Assembly (NCBI RefSeq): GCF_001592735.1
Contig: NZ_LUKE01000001.1
Location: 1,151,018-1,215,017 of the forward strand
Length of the DNA: 64,000 nt
Direction: 5' to 3'
DNA from: Bdellovibrio bacteriovorus
GTDB lineage: Bacteria; Bdellovibrionota; Bdellovibrionia; Bdellovibrionales; Bdellovibrionaceae
The number at the start of each line of letters is the position of its first letter. Position 1 is the stretch's first letter. Under the pieces are notes generated by a model. The model had not been told where the DNA came from. It saw only the letters and a program-made list of their open reading frames with translations, and made no database searches. Position numbers and translations under genes: made by a program. Shown piece by piece: positions 53,036 to 60,506 of the stretch.

Positions 53036-54592
53036 ATGATCAATTGGGATGAGTTTGAACATATACATGTCATTAATAAACTCAAACAGATTCTTGGCGC
53101 ATGGTGGAACATCGACGTCGTATTCACTGATGAGCGTGGTGTATTGCGCGGCTATGATTCTGAAAAAGTTGTTTTCAACAACCCCGCCGTCACTGCTTTA
53201 GTAAAAAAAGAAGCTGGCCAGCAAAGCATTGCTGAGCTTGTAACTAAATCTTTAGACGATTTACGTACTTCGCAAAATCGTTTCTCGTTACGCAAATGGG
53301 ACATCGTTGGTTTTGACGTGGGTGTATTCCCTATCATGATCGACAATGACTGTGTAGGTACGGTAGTCGCAATGGGTTTTTTCCGCGAAGCAAACTTCAC
53401 TGCAAGAATGAGCGAAATCCGCGAGCGCTTAGCGGCGTTCGGTTTATCCGGCGAAGTGATCGAAAAATCTTTGGGTAAATTGAAATTCTTGGATGACCAA
53501 GAACGCACTCACTTCTGCGAGATTTGTGAACTTGTTGCCCAAGAAATCGTAACTCTTCATTTAGAGATCACTTCTCGTGAAGATCGTATTAAAGAACTTA
53601 ACAAAGAGCTTGGGAACCGTTTCCGTTATGACAATATGATTGGTAAATCTAAACCAATGCAATCTTTGTATGCCCTTTTGGATAAAATCAAAGGTGCCGA
53701 TTCTACGGTTCTAGTACAAGGGGAAAACGGTACGGGTAAAGAGTTGATCGCAAAATCAATTCACTATAACTCTCACCGTAAAGATAAGCCTTTTATTATC
53801 CAAAACTGCTCTGCATTCAATGACAACCTTTTAGAGTCTGAGTTATTCGGTCACGTAAAAGGATCGTTCACCGGCGCGCTTAAAGATAAAAAAGGTCTTT
53901 TTGAAATGGCCGACAAAGGAACATTCTTCCTAGATGAAATTGGGGACACTTCACCACAAATGCAAGTAAAGCTTCTTCGCGTGTTGCAAGAAGGTACTTT
54001 CATGCCGGTAGGTGCGACTGAATCAAGAAAAGTTGATGTTCGCATCGTGGCGGCAACAAATCGCAATCTTAAGGAAATGGTTGAGCAAGGTACATTCCGT
54101 GAGGACTTGTACTATCGCCTAAACGTTATCAACATCCGCGTTCCACCTTTACGTGAAAGAAAAGAAGACATTCCATTCCTAGTGGATTTCTTTTTGAACA
54201 AAATCCACGACCAACAAGGTGGACCTAAACGTCAGATCACGAAACGCGCTTTGGAAAAGCTTTATGACTATCCATGGCCAGGTAACGTGCGTGAATTGCA
54301 AAATGAAATCGAAAGATTGTGCGTTTTGTCTGGCGACGAAACGAAGCTTATGGCGGAACTTCTTTCACCAAAAGTTTTGGAAGCGGGCGAAAAGAACAAG
54401 GTTCAAGGTTCCCGTTTACAAGGTAAGTTGAAAGACGCCCTGGAGGATCTAGAACGCGAAATGATTCGCGAAGGTCTTCGTCGCACAGGTTGGAACAAAT
54501 CCAAGCTTGCTAAAGAATTGGGTATAAGCCGTGCCGGTCTTATCATGAAAGTTGAAAAATACGGTCTTGATAAGCGCAAGCTAGCTAGGTAA
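53036..54592 (+). CDS. Sigma-54-dependent transcriptional activator
   Basis: 518 residues. An N-terminal GAF-like sensor (about 1-185; CEICELVAQE might bind metal) precedes the AAA+ activator domain: Walker A GENGTGKE (229-236), the sigma-54-contacting loop GSFTGA (276-281), Walker B TFFLDEIGD (D300, E301) and the arginine-finger segment FREDLYYRLNV. A Fis-type helix-turn-helix ends the protein (WNKSKLAKELGISRAGL). There is no receiver domain, so a small molecule or protein is the likely input. The start has AAAGGA upstream. The next operon carries a sigma-54-like promoter. Confidence 0.94.
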   Translation: MINWDEFEHIHVINKLKQILGAWWNIDVVFTDERGVLRGYDSEKVVFNNPAVTALVKKEAGQQSIAELVTKSLDDLRTSQNRFSLRKWDIVGFDVGVFPIMIDNDCVGTVVAMGFFREANFTARMSEIRERLAAFGLSGEVIEKSLGKLKFLDDQERTHFCEICELVAQEIVTLHLEITSREDRIKELNKELGNRFRYDNMIGKSKPMQSLYALLDKIKGADSTVLVQGENGTGKELIAKSIHYNSHRKDKPFIIQNCSAFNDNLLESELFGHVKGSFTGALKDKKGLFEMADKGTFFLDEIGDTSPQMQVKLLRVLQEGTFMPVGATESRKVDVRIVAATNRNLKEMVEQGTFREDLYYRLNVINIRVPPLRERKEDIPFLVDFFLNKIHDQQGGPKRQITKRALEKLYDYPWPGNVRELQNEIERLCVLSGDETKLMAELLSPKVLEAGEKNKVQGSRLQGKLKDALEDLEREMIREGLRRTGWNKSKLAKELGISRAGLIMKVEKYGLDKRKLAR

Positions 54593-54652
54593 GTAGCTGA
54601 TAACCCAGGGCTTTGGTCCCGGGAAGAATTTACTTAATTGATCGAAACTTAG

Positions 54653-54685
54653 AGGGCTTTGAGGAATAAACTCAAAGCCCTTTTT
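54653..54685 (+). terminator. Terminator after the sigma-54 activator gene
   Basis: AGGGCTTTGAG/CTCAAAGCCCT with a 7-base loop and a TTTT tail, 60 bases after the activator stop. Confidence 0.85.
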
Positions 54686-54732
54686 GCATTCTAAGCTATT
54701 GAAATCATTGAGCCGCCCCGCTGTGACCAATC

Positions 54733-54749
54733 TTGGCACTTAACTTGTA
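54733..54749 (+). promoter_or_regulatory. Sigma-54-like promoter
   Basis: TTGGCAC followed after five bases by TTGTA; it matches the -24/-12 consensus except GT in place of the -12 GC. It stands 41 bases before the start of the next gene, right after the activator's terminator. Confidence 0.5.
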
Positions 54750-54790
54750 TTACCCGTTAGACAGAACGTATTTTAAGGGGTGAGTGCTTA

Positions 54791-55657
54791 ATGCAGACAA
54801 CACTTGATAGCACATTTGTGAATCGACTTCGGCAGATGATCGCCGAACGTTATGGGAAGGGTCTTCAAATCCGTCAGTTGATGGATTTGACGGGAGTTGC
54901 TTTGGAAAAAGAAAGCTTCACGCGCGGCCGTGATCTTCATATTCCGATCAAAGTGAATGGAGCCATATTAGGAACTGCCGTCGTTCCTTCGGCTGATGAC
55001 TTAAGCGAAAAAGGTCGCCAAGGGATCACCCAGCTAGTACGCATGGTTTTAGAGCCTGCGATGTACAAATGGTACCTTGATCAAAAAGAAGCGAACTTGG
55101 TAGAGCTTAATAAAGCACAAATCGAACTAGATAATGTGCGTTTGTTTGGCGAGGATCAGCTTCCTTCAATTGACGACATCATCGCTGAAAATCCCGAGGT
55201 CCTGAACGAAGGTCCAGAAATGGAACTCGTTTCTCACCTTATTCATCTTCAAGGAATGTCGCCAACGACTAATAAAAAAGTCGCCTTACTTTTACACGAG
55301 CTGACGAGCCGCTGGGCATTTGTTCCTTTTAACGACATCAAAAATCAACTTCATTCATCCCAAGACATTGCGAAAATGGGGGCGATGACAATCTTTATCG
55401 AAAAGATTGAAGACCTCAATGAGCCCGAACAAGAGCTTATTTTGGACTATATCGCCGAAGAGCATTTTGCGGATGAGCCCCTGATTATCACCAGCACAGA
55501 TTTAAGCTTGGATATGCTTGCAGACTCAATTTCATCTAAGCTAAATGACGAAATCTCTGTCAATTGCTTCGAAGTGGATAAAGCTCCTTTGACGACCCAA
55601 GGTCTGAAAGAAGTCCTAGAGCTCTTTTTCATGAAAGACTCCCCGCTTGACGCTTAG
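54791..55657 (+). CDS. Degenerate sigma-54-activator-like protein
   Basis: 288 residues. Residues 163-278 track the AAA+ domain of the neighbouring activator (for example IFIEKIEDLNEPEQELILDY beside FFLDEIGDTSPQMQVKLLRV), but Walker A and the GAFTGA loop are missing and the Walker B Asp-Glu is changed to Glu-Lys. The N-terminal 105 residues resemble the GAF-like sensor. It cannot be an ATPase; it could bind and restrain the activator or have another scaffold role. It heads an operon with the amgK-like and murU-like genes. The start has AAGGGG upstream. Confidence 0.7.
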   Translation: MQTTLDSTFVNRLRQMIAERYGKGLQIRQLMDLTGVALEKESFTRGRDLHIPIKVNGAILGTAVVPSADDLSEKGRQGITQLVRMVLEPAMYKWYLDQKEANLVELNKAQIELDNVRLFGEDQLPSIDDIIAENPEVLNEGPEMELVSHLIHLQGMSPTTNKKVALLLHELTSRWAFVPFNDIKNQLHSSQDIAKMGAMTIFIEKIEDLNEPEQELILDYIAEEHFADEPLIITSTDLSLDMLADSISSKLNDEISVNCFEVDKAPLTTQGLKEVLELFFMKDSPLDA

Positions 55658-55695
55658 GCCTTGAAAATCATCTGAGTGTCTGTAGAATTTTTGGT

Positions 55696-56715
55696 ATGGT
55701 CACTCATGATGAATTTTTAATTCCATTTTTAAGTCGCTCGTTACAATCGGACTCTTACAAAGTACTTTCTTTGGCGGGGGACGCTTCGAATCGCCGTTAT
55801 TACCGCGTCGTTTTAGATCACAGCTCGTGGGTCTTGATGCGCTGGGATCCGTTTGTTCCTGACAACTATCCTTTTTTAAGCGTCCTGAATCATTTTGCTA
55901 AAAACGGCGTCCACGTTCCAAAAGTGATCGCCATGTCCCCTGATGAAGGGTTGGTGTTACTTGAAGACCTGGGCGATCTAACCTTAGAAAGAAAATTCTG
56001 GGAAAGCCAAAATCAAGATGCTGCCATGGAGTTTTACCAACTGGCCGTGGATGAGATCGTAAAGATCCATCATCCGGCGACTTTAGATAAATCTGAATGC
56101 ACCGCTTTTAAAATTCAGTTTGATACCGAAAAATTTCTTTGGGAAATGAACTACGGAAAAGACAATCTGCTTTCCGGCGTTTTGAAATTTAACTTCAGCG
56201 AAAATCTAAATAAAGAAATATCCGACATCTTTTTAGATATCTGCACACGATTGCACAAAGAACCTAAACGCATTGCTCATCGCGATTATCACTCGCGCAA
56301 TCTGATGATAAAATTAGATCAAATGAACGTCATCGACTTCCAAGATGCGCGTCTAGGCCCTATTCAATATGACCTTGTCAGCTTAATGCGCGACTCTTAC
56401 GTCGACATGAGCGACGTCATGGCTAAAAGTTTAATTGATTACTATCTTGAACGTTCGAAAGAATACTTGCCGAAGGATTTTTCACGCGAACATTTTGATC
56501 ATATTTATGAACTTCAATCTATACAACGATGCTTTAAAGCTTGCGGCAGTTTTGCCAGTTTCTTTCACCAGCGCGAAGATCGCCGCTATCTTAAATACCT
56601 TCCTGGAACACTTCGTCGAGTGCTGAAGGCCATTAACGAGTTTCCCGAGTACAAAGTATTTGCCGATGTCCTTATCGACTCTGGCGCGTTAGAAAGAAAG
56701 TACGAATCATTATGA
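55696..56715 (+). CDS. amgK: AmgK-like sugar kinase
   Basis: 339-residue member of the choline/aminoglycoside kinase fold. The catalytic loop HRDYHSRNLM and metal segment VIDFQDARLGPIQYDLVSL match AmgK, which phosphorylates N-acetylmuramic acid (and GlcNAc) at the anomeric carbon so that MurU can make the UDP-sugar. It overlaps the murU-like gene by four bases (ATGA), the arrangement of this pathway in other bacteria. In a predator this would reclaim murein sugars, its own or the prey's. Confidence 0.82.
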   Translation: MVTHDEFLIPFLSRSLQSDSYKVLSLAGDASNRRYYRVVLDHSSWVLMRWDPFVPDNYPFLSVLNHFAKNGVHVPKVIAMSPDEGLVLLEDLGDLTLERKFWESQNQDAAMEFYQLAVDEIVKIHHPATLDKSECTAFKIQFDTEKFLWEMNYGKDNLLSGVLKFNFSENLNKEISDIFLDICTRLHKEPKRIAHRDYHSRNLMIKLDQMNVIDFQDARLGPIQYDLVSLMRDSYVDMSDVMAKSLIDYYLERSKEYLPKDFSREHFDHIYELQSIQRCFKACGSFASFFHQREDRRYLKYLPGTLRRVLKAINEFPEYKVFADVLIDSGALERKYESL

Positions 56716-57707
56716 ATGTAATGCTGTTAGCAGCCGGCGAAGGGACCCGCTTGCGACCCTATACTTTGACAACGCCAAAGCCAGCGATTCCTTTTTTGAC
56801 GGTGCCGTTAGCAGCACACTCTTTAAATTTTATAAAAGGTCATAGTATTAACAAGCTTGTAGTTAATACTTTTCATCTGCCCCAGAAAATCCACGAACTT
56901 TTCCACAGCCTTCCTCATGGCGCCAAAGAACTTCACTTTTCTGATGAAAAGGGAGAAATCCTAGGAAATGGGGGCGGATTAAGAAACGCCCAAAAACACT
57001 TCCGCGGTGGCGGCGACTTTATCATGATGAATTCTGATGAGGTGATCTTACCAGAACGAGCTGATTTTTTAGATCAAGCTATTGAAGCTCATAAAAAGAA
57101 TAAGGCCTTAGCGACTTTGCTAGTGATGGATTATCCAGGCATCGGCACGAAGTTTGGTGGCGTGTGGTGCACAACAGAGGGTCAGGTCTTAGGATTTGGT
57201 AAATCTCCAATTTCGGGATCCCAACGCGCTTGGCATTTTATCGGTGTACAAATTCTTTCCGAGGAGATTTTCTCTCTGATTCCTCCACAAGGCGCTTCGA
57301 ATATTTTGTACGATGCTGTGGCTAAAGGAATTGAACAGGGAGAGCGCGTTCAGGTCATTCCGATTCAATGCAGCTGGTTTGAAACTGGAAACCCCCCTGA
57401 TTTTTTTGAAGCCTCGGCACAGTGTTTTAGCTATCTAAATTCCATGCAAGAATCATTTCAAAAGCTCGCTTTGCTTTCAACCATAGAACGCTTTGCTCCG
57501 GAGGGAGTTGAAGTACAGAACCTTGGGTCGTCGCAACAAATCATTTCGCGCAAGGCACATAAGCCGACGGAGTCGAAATTGGAAGGTATGATTGTGATGA
57601 GTGCCGGATCAAAAATTGAGCGTGGAAGTAAACTTAAGAACGTCGTTGTCGGCCACGGAGCTTCCGTTCCGTCGGGAACTGAAGCTCACGATACTCTGTT
57701 CTTATAA
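56712..57707 (+). CDS. murU: MurU-like sugar-1-phosphate nucleotidyltransferase
   Basis: 331 residues. The nucleotidyltransferase signature LAAGEGTRLRPYT and TPKPAIPF is at the N-terminus, with GNGGGLRNA downstream and an Asp in NSDEV for metal. MurU uridylates MurNAc-1-phosphate. This protein is about 100 residues longer than typical MurU, with a C-terminal segment (GSKIERGSKLKNVVVG) like the beta-helix of GlmU or mannose-1-phosphate guanylyltransferases, so its substrate could differ. Its stop codon directly abuts that of the convergent gene. Confidence 0.75.
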   Translation: MNVMLLAAGEGTRLRPYTLTTPKPAIPFLTVPLAAHSLNFIKGHSINKLVVNTFHLPQKIHELFHSLPHGAKELHFSDEKGEILGNGGGLRNAQKHFRGGGDFIMMNSDEVILPERADFLDQAIEAHKKNKALATLLVMDYPGIGTKFGGVWCTTEGQVLGFGKSPISGSQRAWHFIGVQILSEEIFSLIPPQGASNILYDAVAKGIEQGERVQVIPIQCSWFETGNPPDFFEASAQCFSYLNSMQESFQKLALLSTIERFAPEGVEVQNLGSSQQIISRKAHKPTESKLEGMIVMSAGSKIERGSKLKNVVVGHGASVPSGTEAHDTLFL

Positions 57708-58619
57708 CTATTTTTTTAAAGCGATATCAGCATCAGAGTAAAAAGAATCTTGGCTTTCTTTAACTTTATAACGACGATTCATCATTAAAAAGATGCTGTC
57801 TGCAGCGACGCCGATAGGTTCGCCATTATAGTTTTTTTGCATGCCCGCTAAGTTTGCCGGATCACGCTCTAACTTAACCCCAGAACCACCGCCACCTGAT
57901 CCATCAGAGGAATCTGATGAAGAAGCATAACCGCGACCACCGCCGCCACCTTCATCATAACCACCTGAAGCGGTCATTGCGCCGAGTTTTAATTTATCTA
58001 CTTTATCTTGCATCTCTTTAGAAATTTTCGCGCCGTATTCCATCGCTCCAGAAATTGCTCCTGGTGGGAATCCCGCGGCCGCCATACCCTCTGGAGTTCC
58101 GCCATTTTTAAGATCATAAGTCTTACCATCATAAGTCGTTAGGGTTCCCTTTTTAACGTCGATCTTAGAACCCGCAACGCCTTTTTCAAGTTTCGCTAAA
58201 GCATCTTTAGCTTGTTGATAAGCCGCCGCCGTTTGTTCTGCATACGGATCATTATATGCTGGAGTAAAACCCGCGGAACCATCCGTCAACCCAGAGGAAT
58301 AATTTGCTCCGGCGGCTGTTCCACCATGCGCCCCACCTTGCATCATCGACAGCGCACCCATCATTGCCTTCAAAGCTCCAAGCGCACACTGCGATCCATT
58401 TTTAGGGCATTTAGCAAAGTGCGCCGCACTTTCACCAAATAGTTTTGCCCCTGTTAGATAGGACATCATCTGTCCTGCACTGTTTTGGCTGCTAGTTTTA
58501 TCAGAAGAATCCTTCACCGAAATAGTTCCGGCAGTCGTCTCTGTACCCGTGGCCAAAACGGCATTGGGAGCCATGAGGAGGCTAAGAGCACAAACGTATT
58601 TTATCGTTTTCGTTTTCAT
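57708..58619 (-). CDS. Glycine-rich exported protein
   Basis: 303 residues with a signal peptide (TKTIKYVCALSLLMAPNAVLA), an Ala/Gly-rich helical middle and a Gly/Ser linker (about 225-250). The C-terminal 50 residues (DPANLAGMQ to NRRYK) resemble the tail of the protein encoded just upstream. No catalytic motif. GGAGG lies before the ATG. It is the last gene of the TadG-like operon; a surface or pilus-associated role is inference. Confidence 0.75.
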   Translation of the reverse strand: MKTKTIKYVCALSLLMAPNAVLATGTETTAGTISVKDSSDKTSSQNSAGQMMSYLTGAKLFGESAAHFAKCPKNGSQCALGALKAMMGALSMMQGGAHGGTAAGANYSSGLTDGSAGFTPAYNDPYAEQTAAAYQQAKDALAKLEKGVAGSKIDVKKGTLTTYDGKTYDLKNGGTPEGMAAAGFPPGAISGAMEYGAKISKEMQDKVDKLKLGAMTASGGYDEGGGGGRGYASSSDSSDGSGGGGSGVKLERDPANLAGMQKNYNGEPIGVAADSIFLMMNRRYKVKESQDSFYSDADIALKK

Positions 58620-58634
58620 ACTTTTTGCCTCCGG

Positions 58635-60413
58635 TTAGTTTTGATTCAAAAGAGTGCTTTTATTATCACGGTAACGGTCTTTGACTTTTTCCCAGTTGGA
58701 TTTACCACCCTGGCCCGTGACTTCATTTTTCCAAGACTGCTGACCCGCTAAGGCTTTTGCCGGATCTTTAGCTCCACCTGGAAGATACTGACGATACTTA
58801 TCGCCCGCTCCCCCGGCTCCCCACGCGCCACCGCCGGCTCCGCCGCCGCCTGCTCCGCCAAGGATATTTGTATTTAAACCTTTGCCACCGGCACCCTCGC
58901 CACCGCCCGCACCATTGCCATTACCGACAGTACTGCTTCCGATTCCTGCTCCACCGCCACCCATGGGGGCGCCAGCACCGCCGTCACCACTTGGTGAACG
59001 AGCCGCTTGTTCCATGCCACCAAGGCCGTTGTTATCGAGTGTTCCTGAATTGCCTGACGGATCCACGTTCGCTTTATCGTTAATACCGCCGCCCAATTCG
59101 TTTTTGCCGTTAGCGCTCATACTTTGATAAGCCGCCGAACAGCCCACGGTTCTTGGATTTGCTTTACAGATACACTCGGGCAAAGAAGCATTTTCTGGCT
59201 GCATACATTTGTCTGCCAGTGTTCCCAGCTGTTCAGCTGTACCATCAGTTTCTTCTTCGCATTTGCTACCTTGTTTCATTCCTGCAAGCATCGACATGAT
59301 ACCTTGCAAGGCCGAACCAATGTTTGCGGTGTATTTTTTGTCACAAAGTGACTGTTTTCCCGCTACAGCTTCTGGATCTTTAGAATCCATTTCTTGTTCA
59401 GCCGCTTGAATACCTTCTTGCAAAGCTGACTTGTAAGCCTCCAACAGAGCCGGACAAGCTGCTTGCTGTTCAGGAGTTACAGCTTGAGAACAATTTGCAG
59501 AGCTCATAGCCGCTTGCGCTTTTTTCTTAAGCGCCGCAAGACCCGAGGTCGCTTTAGAGCAGCTTGATGAACAGCCTCCTTTAGCTGCACCACACTGCCC
59601 ATTAAAAGCTGCAAGACCGGCCTTAGCCAGATCCATAGCTTTAGAAAACTTACCGCAAGTGTCGGAAGCATTTTGTCCCACCTGACCAAGAACATTATTC
59701 ACGCCTGCGGCTGCTTGATCCGTATTCGGGCTTAAGCCCTCAAGACATTGATTGGCAGCTCCTGCCTGATTTGTTAGGCAAGCTTCACGATTTTTTGCAT
59801 ATTCTTGCAAGTCTTTTTCAAGCGCAGGAAAGTTTGTTCCCGAAAGACCTTTTTTTCCGACTTCGCCTTGCTGATAAGCCTGACGAGCTCGCTGATCAAA
59901 GCTTCCGTTGATTTGCTGGCATGCAGATTTTTTACCAACTCCAGGTTTATCTGCTACACCGACATCGGCACCTTTATTTTTTAAGGTTCCTTTATTCTTC
60001 GCTTGGGTATTTTCTGGATCTGAAGATGTGTCGTTACAATTTGCGGAGCTAGATCCGCTAGAAGCCTGCTGTGGTTGTTCTTCATTTGAGTTCTGGTTTT
60101 GGTCTGGGTTTCCGCCAGTCCCTTGTCCCGAATTCGTGGGCTGTGGGTCCGATCCATCTTTTCCCTTTTTCTCGCACTTAGAAAGTCCGTTCGGCAATTT
60201 ACATCTTGATGAAGTGCTTGAATTCTGTTTACACGAAAAATATGCGTCGCAATTTTCGTTAGGTATTGGAAGATTAGGATCTACCGTGAGTGTAACCCCT
60301 GCCGTGTTATCATTTGCCGCATCTTGAGTCGAAGCTAAGGCAAAAGAAACCGGCGCCAGCGATAAAAACGCGGCACTCGCAAGAATGCTAACTGATCTCA
60401 TAAATAAATTCAT
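58635..60413 (-). CDS. Large glycine- and cysteine-rich exported protein
   Basis: 592 residues with a signal peptide (about 1-28). A Ser/Asn/Gln-rich region with CDAYFSCKQ and CKLPNGLSKC is followed by an Ala-rich helical domain with many Cys (including CGAAKGGCSSSC) and a Gly-dominated linker (about 465-540), then a folded tail with SNWEKVKDRYRDN. Antisense frames here are high in Pro and His and are shadows. It starts 93 bases after the TadG-like gene. Function unknown; the composition suggests a surface-exposed structural or adhesive protein. Confidence 0.75.
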   Translation of the reverse strand: MNLFMRSVSILASAAFLSLAPVSFALASTQDAANDNTAGVTLTVDPNLPIPNENCDAYFSCKQNSSTSSRCKLPNGLSKCEKKGKDGSDPQPTNSGQGTGGNPDQNQNSNEEQPQQASSGSSSANCNDTSSDPENTQAKNKGTLKNKGADVGVADKPGVGKKSACQQINGSFDQRARQAYQQGEVGKKGLSGTNFPALEKDLQEYAKNREACLTNQAGAANQCLEGLSPNTDQAAAGVNNVLGQVGQNASDTCGKFSKAMDLAKAGLAAFNGQCGAAKGGCSSSCSKATSGLAALKKKAQAAMSSANCSQAVTPEQQAACPALLEAYKSALQEGIQAAEQEMDSKDPEAVAGKQSLCDKKYTANIGSALQGIMSMLAGMKQGSKCEEETDGTAEQLGTLADKCMQPENASLPECICKANPRTVGCSAAYQSMSANGKNELGGGINDKANVDPSGNSGTLDNNGLGGMEQAARSPSGDGGAGAPMGGGGAGIGSSTVGNGNGAGGGEGAGGKGLNTNILGGAGGGGAGGGAWGAGGAGDKYRQYLPGGAKDPAKALAGQQSWKNEVTGQGGKSNWEKVKDRYRDNKSTLLNQN

Positions 60414-60506
60414 AAGATTCCCCTACAGTCTTCTTTTCGGACAAAGGTCTGTTTTTCTAAAGAGAATTATGGGTCGTTTCAAAATGAGACACTAAGAATG
60501 AACTGA

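Noticed and set aside
58800-58990. Imperfect GCC/CCG repeats that resemble a microsatellite
   Set aside because: They encode a Gly-rich linker in frame, so they are coding low complexity.
58868-59127. Pro- and His-rich plus-strand frames opposite the glycine-rich protein
   Set aside because: Produced by the reverse complement of Gly codons; not independent coding.
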